Shown here in pieces: positions 51,271-62,227 of a DNA stretch of 64,000 nt. The stretch comes from Asterias amurensis (taxonomy: Eukaryota; Echinodermata; Asteroidea; Forcipulatida; Asteriidae): assembly GCF_032118995.1 (NCBI RefSeq), contig NC_092652.1, positions 22,247,044 to 22,311,043 on the forward strand. The letters run 5' to 3'. The position numbers and the translations under genes were made by a program. Each line of letters opens with the position of its first letter. The stretch's first letter is position 1. The notes under the pieces were generated by a model. That model did no database searches. It was not told the DNA's origin and saw only the letters and a program-made list of their open reading frames with translations.

Positions 51271-53586
51271 ATGGACAACAATAATAGGCCCCGAAGCATG
51301 GACCCCAATACACTGGAGGCCCTTGCTTCCTCATTGAGAGACCTGAGTGAGGATTACAGCATGTCACCGTATCGTCCTCGGACTGAGCGTCGTCCGTTGA
51401 CTCGCTCTGAGGGGCTAGCCGCTAATACCCCCAGCGTGACAGGAACCTCCTCTTCATCGACTCATACCACACCCGCGGAATCGTCCTCGGGTACGGCGTC
51501 TCCATTGACGGCGAGGGCCTCGGTAACAGCAGCAACTTATCCCATAGCATCAAGTACTGCTGCACAATATCCATCCACAGGTGCCAGTTACATGACTCCA
51601 TCCAGTGCAGCATCTTCTCATCCGTACACAGGCTCAACCTCGAGCTACGGGGATCGATCTAATACCTCGTACGGTGCTGCATCCGGGGTGGGTTCATACA
51701 GCGTGGAACCCCGGGGAAGGTCTGCGTCACCATACACTACTGGTGTAGCTACAACCTTCACAGCAAAGCCGGTGTTGGAGAAGAAACCCTCCCGAGAGGG
51801 AAGCGCAATTAAGACTATTTCGCGGCAAAGTTCACTCGGCAGTTTCCCAGACAAGTATAAATTCACAGATGAAAAGCAAATGGCCTCCATGATTTCTGGA
51901 TTGCAGGCGCTTTATAAGGATAAACAGTTGGTAGATGTTATTCTCTGTGTGGGTGACGAGGAGTTCCCATGTCATCGTTGCGTCCTGGCGTCTTCGAGTC
52001 CCTACTTTCAGGCCATGTTCACTGCAGACCTGGCTGAGAGTAGACAGGACAGGATAAGCATAGGTGTGGTTGATACTCCATCTCTGCGTCTCGTACTAGA
52101 CTATATCTACACTACAACTATTGAGATTAACGAAGACAACGTACAGGGCCTCCTACTAGCCGTCAACATGTTCCAAATGGATACCCTTCGAGACGCATGC
52201 GCACACTTCTTGGAAAGACACGTGACTCTGTCCAACAGCATCGGCATCTACTTTTTTGCCGTTGCCCACGACTGTACACGTCTGCAGGAGCTTTCCATCG
52301 ACATGATCAGTGATAACTTCACTGAAGTCTGTAAGGAAGAGGAGTTCCTACAGCTCACCAAAGATCGGCTGATTGACCTCTTGAGTCGCGATGACCTCAA
52401 TGTCGACCAAGAGGAGACTCTGTATGAAGCATCAATCGCTTGGGTCAGGGACGATCTAGACAACAGACGCGGTGATCTCCTTGACGTCATAAGCCACGTG
52501 AGATTCGCTCTGATAAGCCCGTACTACATTCATGACGTGGTAGAAAGAGATCGACTTATCGTCCATAATAAATCAGTTCAGCATCTGATCGACGCTGCCC
52601 TGCAGTACCACGTTCTGAGAGATCGCCGTCAGGACTTGGACCTGACCAAGTTGAACACCAACACCAGAAGAGGGATGCCCATCAAGGACATGTTTGTCTT
52701 CCTCACACATCACGTGGAGTCCATACCGGAAACGTGGACGAATGACCGGTACAGAATCAAGCCTCTACCCGACATGATAGAGTACGCTGAGTGCGTCGTC
52801 TCCGGGGAAAACAACCTCTTCGTAGCTGGTCGGTCGCCGCAAGAGTTTAGCGGCAGACGGTTCGCCCAGCGTCGTGGTGGCCTGTTCCAGTACGACCACT
52901 TTGACAAGAAGTGGCTACCGCGTGGTGCGATGAATATCCCGCGCAATTATTTCAGCATGGCCGTACTAGACGGTATGATATATGCAAGCGGTGGGGCCAG
53001 TACGGACGGTATCCTGAATAGCATGGAGTGCTACAACACTAGTACCAACGTCTGGCGTCAGGTCACACCGATGCCACAAGCTGCCAGGAGTCACTGCATA
53101 GCTGCTGTCGGTGGGAAGCTCTATGCCTTGGGAGGTGAGACTAATGACACTATCCTAGACAATGTCCAATGTTATAACCCACGCTTCGACTCGTGGACTT
53201 CTCTTAACACCATGATTCTGCCACGTACGAGTTCGGGAGTTGCAGTCCTAAACCGAGAGATCTACATGCTTGGAGGGAGCGTAGCCCTCGGTGAGAAGCA
53301 GCCTGAGAACATGCTAAAGTCCGTGGAGATCTTCAACCCGGACCGTAACGAGTGGAGATTCGGCCCGGAGCTACCGGAGGGTAAGGTGAACTACTGTGCG
53401 GTCAATCACAGCGGGAAGCTCTACGTGTTTGGTGGCGACACGGGGGAGGAATCAGCAGGAGTAATACAGAGCAAGGTGTACCGACTTGATGTAGAGAACT
53501 TCTCCTGGGTAGAAGACAAAGGTGACTGGCCAAACTTACAGCCACCTTTTAACTGCGTCTTGGCACGACTGAACAAAAACTCGTAA
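51271..53586 (+). CDS. Kelch-like protein: BTB-BACK-Kelch, probable Cullin-3 substrate adaptor (intronless ORF)
   Basis: A single open frame. ATG 51241 is the first after an in-frame stop, but ATG 51271 has the better context (AAG before ATGG), giving 771 residues. Residues 1-200 are Ser/Thr/Pro/Tyr-rich and probably disordered. The BTB domain is about 210-320 (VDVILCVGDEEFPCHRCVLA). BACK is about 325-445 (LYEASIAWVRDDLDNR). The C-terminal propeller (about 510-765) shows repeated GG ends (MIYASGG, KLYALGG, EIYMLGG, KLYVFGG), giving about five to six kelch blades. KLHL proteins dimerise through BTB, bind Cullin-3 through BTB-BACK and recruit ubiquitination substrates with the propeller; the substrate here is unknown and I cannot assign a specific KLHL number. 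AATAAA overlaps the region just after the stop and a genomic A22 tract follows, which raises retrocopy origin. A good acceptor at 51145 suggests an upstream noncoding exon. Confidence 0.93.
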   Translation: MDNNNRPRSMDPNTLEALASSLRDLSEDYSMSPYRPRTERRPLTRSEGLAANTPSVTGTSSSSTHTTPAESSSGTASPLTARASVTAATYPIASSTAAQYPSTGASYMTPSSAASSHPYTGSTSSYGDRSNTSYGAASGVGSYSVEPRGRSASPYTTGVATTFTAKPVLEKKPSREGSAIKTISRQSSLGSFPDKYKFTDEKQMASMISGLQALYKDKQLVDVILCVGDEEFPCHRCVLASSSPYFQAMFTADLAESRQDRISIGVVDTPSLRLVLDYIYTTTIEINEDNVQGLLLAVNMFQMDTLRDACAHFLERHVTLSNSIGIYFFAVAHDCTRLQELSIDMISDNFTEVCKEEEFLQLTKDRLIDLLSRDDLNVDQEETLYEASIAWVRDDLDNRRGDLLDVISHVRFALISPYYIHDVVERDRLIVHNKSVQHLIDAALQYHVLRDRRQDLDLTKLNTNTRRGMPIKDMFVFLTHHVESIPETWTNDRYRIKPLPDMIEYAECVVSGENNLFVAGRSPQEFSGRRFAQRRGGLFQYDHFDKKWLPRGAMNIPRNYFSMAVLDGMIYASGGASTDGILNSMECYNTSTNVWRQVTPMPQAARSHCIAAVGGKLYALGGETNDTILDNVQCYNPRFDSWTSLNTMILPRTSSGVAVLNREIYMLGGSVALGEKQPENMLKSVEIFNPDRNEWRFGPELPEGKVNYCAVNHSGKLYVFGGDTGEESAGVIQSKVYRLDVENFSWVEDKGDWPNLQPPFNCVLARLNKNS

Positions 53587-53621
53587 AATAAAGCCGCACA
53601 AAAAAAAAAAAAAAAAAAAAA
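53587..53621 (+). terminator. AATAAA signal and A22 tract directly after the kelch-like ORF
   Basis: AATAAA at 53587-53592 begins one base after the stop codon. After seven further bases a pure A22 tract runs to 53621. This is either a poly(A) signal beside a simple repeat or the genomic footprint of a reverse-transcribed mRNA tail. Confidence 0.55.
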
Positions 53622-53630
53622 CAGTAGACC

Positions 53631-53998
53631 TTATAGGCACTAGACACATTATTGGTAATTTTCAAAGACCAGTATGTTCCCACTTGGTGTATCCCAACAT
53701 ATGCATCAAATAACAAATCGGTGAACGTTTTGACTCATTTGGTCGGTCATCGAAGTTGCAAATAGAATGATAAAAGAAAGACAAAACCTTGTTGCACAAT
53801 TATGTGTGCTTTTCAGATGCCTAATTAGAGGGTTCAGGCCTGAATCTTTTATCATTTGAGTAGAAATTGCCTCTCTAAAAAAACTTCATTACTTCAGAGG
53901 GAGCCGTTTCTCAAAGTGTTTTATATAGCTCTACATTGTTCGTTACTTAGTGAGTTTCTTATTTTGAGCAATTACCAAAAGCGTCAAGGGCTTTTAAA
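53631..53998 (-). repeat. Family A miniature element 3' of the kelch-like ORF
   Basis: ATAGGCACTAGACACATTATTG to GCGTCAAGGGCTTTTAA. It begins 10 bp after the A22 tract. Confidence 0.8.
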
Positions 53999-53999
53999 C

Positions 54000-56900
54000 T
54001 GAAGGACCTGTATAGCGACATGTAACAGTTAACACTTAATCTCAGTTGAATGTTTTTCACAAACGATACATTATTTTAAACTTATGAAATGTGAATGGCC
54101 CTACACATTGTGATCTTCCTAGACGTTTGTAGATGTATACCTGATTTGATGTAATGAAGTGTATAATGGTACATTAAGTAATGCCTGCTATGTCATCGCA
54201 AATAAAACAGTAATTTCGTTTAGTAATATTATGCAAATACAGCTTGGATAAATATGATGACCAAACTGATTAAGAGGAATATTATGATACCCGAGGTGCT
54301 ATGCAAAAGGTGCCGATATCAGTTCAAAGATTTAACTATTGTATTGACTGTGTAGTTCATTGATGGAAAAACGCTTTTAAAGTGCCCCTTTGAGATAAAA
54401 TCAAGTTCTCTTTGTCTAACACGTTGGTAGCTATGTACAAATTATTTAAATTGCAAAAATGATTATATTCACCCGTCACTAATGTAGTGCACATAATAGA
54501 ATCTTGACAAGACACTGTTGTAGGATTTCCAACATGCTATACCGTAGTTAGACAAGCCTGGTTAGTTTTTTTCTGTAACCCTCCTCTTACCCCTCGCAAC
54601 ATCCATTTAACATGGTAAGACCAAGAAGCACTACAAAGCATCACATGATAAACATACTAACAGCAAAGTCCGACTACGGGTGCGTTCGTTTAGCTTCCCT
54701 GGTCTGCCACGGTACGTTTGAATAGCTTTGACGGGGCTCACTGGGCCAGCCCCCAGTGCCCTGCTTATGGAGTGGGTCACTAGGGGGTGACCTAGGGAGA
54801 TGCATGCCGTCACCACGAGAGGGCGAGTGTGATTGTTCAATTAGCTCTTGTCAGGGGCTCACCCGAGTGAGTACTGCGGGGTCGACCAAGGGAAGCTAAA
54901 TGAACGCACCCATAAATTGGCCTAAGAAGTATGTCCCCGGAGCTGTTGTCCCAAGTTAACATGAAGGGGTTGATCAAAAGAGGGCGCTATCAGAAGAAGA
55001 AAAAAATGTACACAGTTTGTCATTTGGTGGACATAATCGCAGGGGGCAGAAGATCCTGAGTAATAATAGACCTCAAATACCCCATAGCGCAAGCGTTGAC
55101 TGTTGAAGAGGTGCATGTTGGTCTAGCTAGCGGTCAACTAGATCGCTAGCCATACCAGAATGCACCTCGTTCCACGCCCAATGTGCGGTGCGCGTACCGA
55201 GTATTTGCGATAAGGTATATGGCACCACGTTGTTAATAACAGCCTCTCGTGCCCTCTTTGAAACCATACGGTCATTTAGCATTATTATAGATGGACTAGA
55301 GAGTGAGTGTACGTGCAAGGGGGTTGAGGAGATTTGGGGTTGATGGGCGTTGGATTTCAACGATGACACCAGACTAAACCCTATCTGTGTGGGGGTCGTA
55401 TCATTGGGAGCCATACTACCGTCTTGTACGTGATCGTATGGTATTTCACTGACGGGCGTGGACTGTGACTTCCACAACATTGTGCCCCTGGCTGTCACCT
55501 CCCTGGTTTAGGTTTAATCTTTTAAAATTAAGCTTTCAACCTGTATGCATTAAACACTGTGCACTATAGTGTGTGATTCAGAAAACTGTTTTATCCTACC
55601 CTTCTTCCAATAGAACTGCATAAACTTTTCTTCAACCTTAAACTGCCAAAAGCTGGAGCTCGCAAATTTGTTTTGAAAACCCTTTAAAAAGCAAGCCAAA
55701 ATATGTCAGTGAGTTCAGGTGAACTTGCGGATGTGTGTAATATGATGATGACTTCGTAAGCATTTGGTCAAGTCAAGAGTGGCTCTAACCCCAGTACCCC
55801 TTTTCACTTTTCTTCACCATGGTAACATTAATTATTGTAGAAGCTATAATCTATGACTATCTTTCAGATTAATGAATGATTGCCAAAAACCTGAGCAAAT
55901 AATTAATACATATCAATATAGTTTTATTACATTTTTGCCCAGTGCATAGATTGGACGTTAGTGGAAGCTTTGCAATTGGATTAAGCCATTTTTAAAACTT
56001 AGCTCTGAATGTTGCGCCAGCCATTCATAATAGACCTATGACGAAACCTCCATTACAATAACCTTTTAGGATATTAGTTAAGCAGCCTTAGAAACTAACT
56101 AATTAGTCATAATGTCTTGTTTCATGTCATATTCATCAAGCAAAAAACTGTCAAAACTTTTACTTCAGATTAGGCTGCATAAACCATTTTAACATTATAT
56201 TTTTTAGTTGTAAAATAAATTGACCCTTTTGTGGTGAAAAACCCATCTGTAATGAGTGACTGAGTTTTATTAATTTGGTTGAGAGTCAGTCCATTGTTTT
56301 TTGTTTTGTTTTTAACAACATCATCAACAGTGTTGTTTTGGGTCACAGTATGCAATGACAGTACTTACACACATCGGTGTAAGGGTAAAACCAAAATAGG
56401 CCGAAAATTATTCACCTCTAATTTGCAAGTTTTACATCTAAAAATCGCTGTGATTGTGAACCCAAAACTTGCGCGCGCATTCTTGAACGGGTTGGTTCCA
56501 CAAAACCGACAGAGGGCGGCTTAACGAATATACCACTATTATTGTGATCCTTGCTTTATAATGAGATGCAAATCATGAAAACTATGGACAAGTAGTAGAG
56601 ATGTGTACGCACAATTCTATAATATTTCAAAGTTACAGCATTTTCTACAATTGGATACTGTTTTAAGTTTCCAAACATTTGGAAAAAACACAATCATATT
56701 ATTATTTCAATACGAAAAACGACAAAATATTTCACACATGCCACGGACAAGGCATAACTTACACTGCAACAAGCATAACCAATCGTTCATTTCTGATGGA
56801 CGTAAGATTAAAAATGTCGGGATCCGTCATGACAATAATTAATTTGTATCTTCTGATTAGTTAACCTCGTATACTATGTTTCATTGGTGGTTTTTTCGTG

Positions 56901-58360
56901 CAATACCTTGTGACAGTATACAAACATTTCAGCTAACCCCCCCCCCCCCCCCAAAAAAAAAAAAAAAGAAAAACAAAGAGGCCGGTCTAGTATTGAAGAG
57001 ACAAACAGTGCGTTTGAGGTTGAAATCAGTAAGTAAATGAAATCGTCATGACAGAAAGAAACAAAGAAACATACAAGATGTTACGGTATGAAACGTGTCA
57101 GAATTGTAAATGAGGGGGCAAAGTTTGCTTCCAATTTTTCTTTTTCTCTTCTCCGATGGTGTCGCCATTTTCATCCGAATTATGTAAAATAAAAATTATA
57201 AAATAAATAAAAATAAAATATGCATTGGTCCAATGATGAGGCTTGCTTGATGATTCTATAGTATTTTCTAGTAGTAGAAAATGGGAGGACCACGAAACTT
57301 AATGTTAACCTTGGAGTCCTCTTTGTAGAGGCAAACATATAAAATGACTATAAACACTATAAGTGCGTTATGCGTTATTAGCCCGCATATATATTAAACA
57401 CTAATTAAACGTACCAAGTGTTAATTGCCTCGAATAATAATTTGTCTTTTGGCTGATCTTCCTACAAAATGGTTTTAGTTAATTGTCATATTATCCTTGA
57501 AAGTGTTTATGACTGACGTACAAAGCTCACCTTGGATTGAATGAGGCATGCAGGTAGTTCTTACCTGTACTGCGTGACTAACTAGCAGCTAACAGTTGTC
57601 GTACTTACCTGAGTCAATTAGTTGGTTCACGCTCTCCAACCCACGACGAAAGAAATTCAGAGGTCAGTGTTTTGGGGCATATTTTTCTTTACTCCCTTCT
57701 AATTTGTGTAGCCTACTTCATTTAATGCACTTTTGACTATTCTATGAATAATTCTAAAGGAAGTGTTGGTTCTTTTCAACGGGATAAGAAGTTGTTCCAA
57801 AAGTTAGTTTTGAATAATTTTTTTGATTTAATTTTATTCGCTTTGCTTTGATTTGTTGTTTTAAATGCGTTAATTCCAGTGTCGATAAATATCCTTTCTC
57901 AATAAAGTTCAGATAGTGTTTTAAGAAGTTCAGTTATTCTTTTAAGACTATCTAAACATTGAGACATTAGAAAATTCGAGGAAACAACAAGGGAAAACCT
58001 CCCGCACGTAGACATTACACCTTCTTTTTTTGAAAACACGTATCACACGTTTAATGTTCAAGTTTTAGCAATATTTTCATTGTTATTGGCTTATGTACTC
58101 TGTCTTTATTTATTCGTTTGTTTATTTGTTTAATTCCTTGTTTGAATTATAACTACTATTCATAATTATCATAATTGTTAACTGATAAATAAATAAAAAT
58201 TATATCACTATTTTTTTTTTTTTTTTTGGGGGGGGGGGTAACGTGCTTGACAAACCTGATCGGTTTTGTAAATTCTTTATTGATCGGGTAGATTATTACA
58301 CACCATGCTGATCAACATAAAACTAAGTTGTTGTTGACCAATGATCAAGAGTCCCCATCT
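54000..58360. other. Intergenic spacer between the kelch-like and peptide genes
   Basis: Holds a family D element (54678), a 123-codon minus-strand frame without recognisable domain (55127-55498), a C16A15 run (56937) and a T/G run (58211). Nothing else is assignable. Confidence 0.4.
54678..54911. repeat. Family D inverted-repeat element
   Basis: GGGTGCGTTCGTTTAGCTTC at the left pairs with GAAGCTAAATGAACGCACCC at the right. The interior is GC-rich with CAGCCCCCAGTGCCCTG. No clear target duplication. Confidence 0.85.
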
Positions 58361-58363
58361 ATC

Positions 58364-58403
58364 AGTGAGTCGTCACGTGAATTATTAGTGAGTCGTCACG
58401 TGA
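58364..58403 (+). promoter_or_regulatory. Duplicated 17-bp E-box element in the peptide-gene promoter
   Basis: AGTGAGTCGTCACGTGA occurs at 58364-58380 and again, identically, at 58387-58403. Each contains the palindromic E-box CACGTG, in the second copy within GTCACGTGAC, a USF/MITF-type site. The pair lies about 37-76 bp upstream of the TATA box. Binding is inference from the motif. Confidence 0.6.
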
Positions 58404-58439
58404 CTTAGACCAGATCTGAAGTGCTTAGTAAAAGTGCTT

Positions 58440-58445
58440 TATAAA
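58440..58445 (+). promoter_or_regulatory. TATA box of the secreted-peptide gene
   Basis: TATAAA lies 60 bp upstream of the ATG. A start site about 30 bp downstream would leave a 5' UTR of roughly 35 nt. Confidence 0.65.
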
Positions 58446-58504
58446 GCTGGCCGAGTTGAGTGTGTTGCCATCGGTGCTTGTTCCCTCCTGCCTATCGTAT
58501 CACC

Positions 58505-61500
58505 ATGAATCGATGTATGACTGCGTTGCTACTGCTCAGCATTTGTCTGGTAGTCAGCATTTCTGGTAAGTTAAACTAATTAGACCAAGTAGGTATTGCA
58601 CTGAGTGTCAAAGGAAGTACACACCCCAAATAAAAATGAACAACTGATTTTGGTAAAATTGTACTTGCCTCAATTAAATTTATTTTCTTATTTTGTATTT
58701 TTGTATTTATTTATGTATTTTTGTTCTTTTTGTTCTTTTTCTTGATGGGCTTTGTTTTCTATTGTTTCTTTGCTGTTCTGAACCTAAACCAAAAACTGTA
58801 TATTTTAAACACAATTTGTTTTGGTTGAAATGTTTATGTTTTCAAACAGTTACAACCATATTTTCACCATACAAGTCATCATGTACGATATGTAAGAACT
58901 AGTGACGTGGTGATGACGTGTTTGTTCTTGTTGTTTCATCTGAATTACAGATGTCTATATTAATGGTTGTGAATAGTTTGTGTGTTACCTGCGTTTGTAT
59001 CTTACAAGAAATTGATTATGAAACAAGTTATCAATAATAAATGGGATAGATTCTTAAACGGAAAAAAAAAATGATCATTGGCTTGTGAACTAATAAGTTA
59101 TCTATCTATTATCTATCTATTCTTAGTTTTTTTTTTTTTAGTTCTCTTGCGTGTTGTCATTGTTGGGTTTTTTTTTTCTTTTTTTTTCCGTGTTTGTTTA
59201 TGTTTTGCTTTATATCCCTTTTTGTATTGTATAACCACTGCATATTTATTTTCCAACAACTGTCTTTAAATTGTTTATTCTACTTTAGGCACTGAACTTA
59301 GTGTAGCATCTTGTCAGCAGCTTGCCGATCAGGTTAAGAGCGAGGGGTGAGTTACAAAACATGAAGAATGTTTGTGTATTTTTATTGCTTAATTTTCCTG
59401 TTTATTCTCAATTGTTCCAGGCAGTGTTTATAATGGTACTTGTCAATGTCATTTCTTTAACAACTTGTGTAATAGGGATTTTTTTTCAAATTCATACGGA
59501 AATACGCCATCAAAATGTACGACATGTAAAACAAACGCCGGTTTTTGCGCCAGATGACCGAAAGTGTAGCTGCTAAACACACCACCTCGATTCATAGAGA
59601 ACTCGACCAATCAAGACACAGAATTGCTTTACGTTACTGCACGTTTATCGAATGAACAGTGGCGTAACTAGACATTTTCATTTGGTGGGGCAAGTGGGGG
59701 CAATGATTAAATTTGGGGGGGCCAAAGAAGTACAAGATTATTATTAAATGTGTTAACTGATATATAGTTGATACACACCAATGCAGTTCTAAAACAGTCT
59801 ATAGTCAGCACTCAGCAGGTAACAAAAGATTGCGAAAACAACAAAATCTTAGAGAACATGTCATTTTGTGTAAGATAAAAGTTTTTGACTGTATAAAAGG
59901 ATTAAATTACCAACTGTGGTCACTAAGTACCAATTTAGAGTTGTACACGGCATTCTCAAATGGGCTTTGTGGGTGTGTAAATACGCAAAACATAATAATA
60001 TTAGGCCAAGTAAAAATAGAAAAATAGAAATGTTTAGCGTCCCCGCCCGCTTCCTTTTTACAGGACCCCGTTTTTTTTCTTAAGTTTTTTTATGCACATT
60101 TGTTTTTGTTTTTTTTTTGTTTTGAAAAAGGGTTATTTTAAATGATCTCAGCAAAAACAAAAAACATCTGAATGTCTTGTCTGAATGCCTTGACCAAACT
60201 GTTTCATGAATGTTTTGTGTATTTCAGCAGCAGAAAAAACAGTTGATATTTGACATTCATGGCGGCCATCTTGAAATAAAAAATAAAAAGCCCCTCCTCC
60301 TTCCTTTTTTTGAGAAACCCAGACACTAAACATGTTTCTTTTTTTTACTCGGCCTTATTGTAACAAGTGTAAGCCATCAAAAAAAATACAGGATCGAAAT
60401 TGTGGGTGTTTAATAATCACATTTTAGTTATGAAACGGATATTTAAAATAGGCCTACCTCTCAATTGCACCGCTTGCTTCAAAGGATAAGAAATGGTGTA
60501 AGCAACCTTTTTCGCTGGCCATTTGTTTGCTGTAGTAAATTTCTCTGTAGTGCATCTGACCATGGAGGTAGAAATTTCTAACTCCATGATATGACTTTGT
60601 GTTTACGGAGCTATTAGTATTGGTCTGCGTTCAGACCACCACGTATTTAACAGAACTTTGTCACATCCTGCACTCTCTGTAACCGCAAAACCACAACAAA
60701 CATTTACCGCCAATACGATCGCGCGCGCGTTTCCACGCATTTTTCATGTTATAGTCCACATAGGGCCTACTGATATGAATACAAGTTTTCCTTTTTACGA
60801 CAGCATTTTATGCAGCCTTAAACGATTTATACATAAGGCCTATAAGGAATATACTTATCTCTGATTTCATATGGGGGGGCAAGAGGGGGGGGGGGCAAGG
60901 GTTCTGAGCGGGGGGGGGGGGGGGGCGCGCCGGCCCCCCTGCCCCCCCCCCCCCTCTGATTACGCCACTGCGAATGAAATCAATGGTTCTGTGAAGCCAA
61001 TACCTGTCTCATGTATTTAACAGGGGACCAGACTATTAAGACATAGGGTGCGTTCGTTTAATTAGCTTCCCTGGGTCTACCCCGCGGTGCTCAATCGGGT
61101 GAGCCCCACAACAGCTAAACGAACGACCACTCAACGCTCTCGTAGTGACGTCATGCACATGGGGTCAGCCCCCAAGTGATCCACTCAACAAGCAGGGCAC
61201 TGGGGGATGACCCGGGTTAGCCCCTGGAATGACGTCAAAGCTTTTTGAACGCACCGGGGGCAGTCCAGGGTCGACCCAGGGAAGCTAAACGAACGCACCC
61301 ATTACGGCCGAGTTCTGGCGGTTTATTTGTAGTATAAGTATAAGATCGCTGTTTTTAGTTCATCCGGTCAAACGACGAAGTGATAGCGCTACGAAAAGTG
61401 ATTCGGTGCTGTTCAATTTGTTTTTATAGTCGGAAACCTGACGGTAGAAAGTGACATAACTTTCGACCTTTACACTTTGGGATGATTATAATGGGTCAAA

Positions 61501-61903
61501 TGTTAACTTTCAACTTATCAAAATTAACTATAACAAACTTTTTTAGATTAATTTTGCGTCTAATTTACTCATTCTCTTGAGATGCTGCTGCCATTTTGTG
61601 AAGTGTTGTTCTTGAAACCCCCACCCCCCCCCCCCCCCCCGCGAGAAAAGCTGGTGCGCGATCTTAACCCGAGTGTATTGTTCTCGGGCCTTCTTCTCAT
61701 CGTTCGGGCATGATGAGAGAACAGTGAGCCAAGCAGGAACACACTGCCCGAACTCAGTCATAATAATTGTTTGTTTTCTTGTTGCAGTAAGAAGCGATGG
61801 GAGGGACCCATACACACATTCTGTGGTGAGACTTTGACTGAAAAGAAGACTGCGTACTGCCAATGCGGACTTGTACCGAGGAAGAGGGAGCTCGAAATGT
61901 CAG
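58505..61903 (+). CDS. Secreted cysteine-containing peptide precursor, 5' three exons (continues beyond the window)
   Basis: Exons 58505-58565, 59289-59346 and 61788-61903 join in phase (1, 2, 1) with GTAAGT, GTGAGT and GTAATA donors. The first 20 residues (MNRCMTALLLLSICL...) form a signal peptide. The mature part begins TELSVASCQQLADQV, followed by a KKR basic site, then HTFCGETLTEKKTAYCQCG and a second basic cluster RKR. Cysteines fall at C28 and in a C-x11-C-x-C pattern. CG-xx-L-x7-C is the spacing of an insulin/relaxin B chain, with RKR where a C-peptide cut could occur. No CC-xxx-C A-chain exon was found before the window ends, so the insulin-like reading is a weak hypothesis. Exon 3 ends in phase 1, so more exons must follow. 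Intron 2 holds a hAT element and an inverted-repeat element. Confidence 0.7.
59657..60970. mobile_element. hAT-type DNA transposon, non-autonomous, 1.3 kb
   Basis: The ends are CAGTGGCGTAACTAG and, inverted, ATTACGCCACTG. They are flanked by a perfect 8-bp target duplication CGAATGAA (59649-59656 and 60971-60978), the hAT signature. The interior has no transposase-like frame longer than about 70 codons and a G/C-homopolymer stretch near the right end (60873-60954). It lies in intron 2 of the secreted-peptide gene. The perfect target duplication suggests a fairly recent insertion. Confidence 0.85.
61046..61300. repeat. Family D inverted-repeat element (peptide-gene intron 2)
   Basis: Same ends as the copy at 54678 (GGGTGCGTTCGTTTAATTAG and GAAGCTAAACGAACGCACCC), 255 bp. 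Confidence 0.85.
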
Positions 61904-62227
61904 GTAATACTAATGATAATACTCGCTTCTTAAATAGCGCTTGATCACACCACTAGAGGGGCGTATCAAAAGCTCACAGGTTTTTTATTTCATCCAGTGA
62001 TGTGGAGCTATACGAAAAGTATGAGACCTATTCCTTTACAGCACCATGTACTGTCCCTTTTCAAATGATCATTAATTTGCGTGGTTTAAAAGCTGAGCGT
62101 CTGGTATGTCAGCAAATGAGTTATTTGTTCACCTGAACTATCTATACGTTTCTATAAAGAAACACACGTTCACTATTTTGTGTTATAACACACTTCTTTT
62201 ACTTGAAAATTTCAAGTGTTTACTACC

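Noticed and set aside
51422-52946. Antisense and alternate-frame ORFs inside the kelch-like gene
   Set aside because: Shadows of a long, GC-richer coding region; no independent signals.
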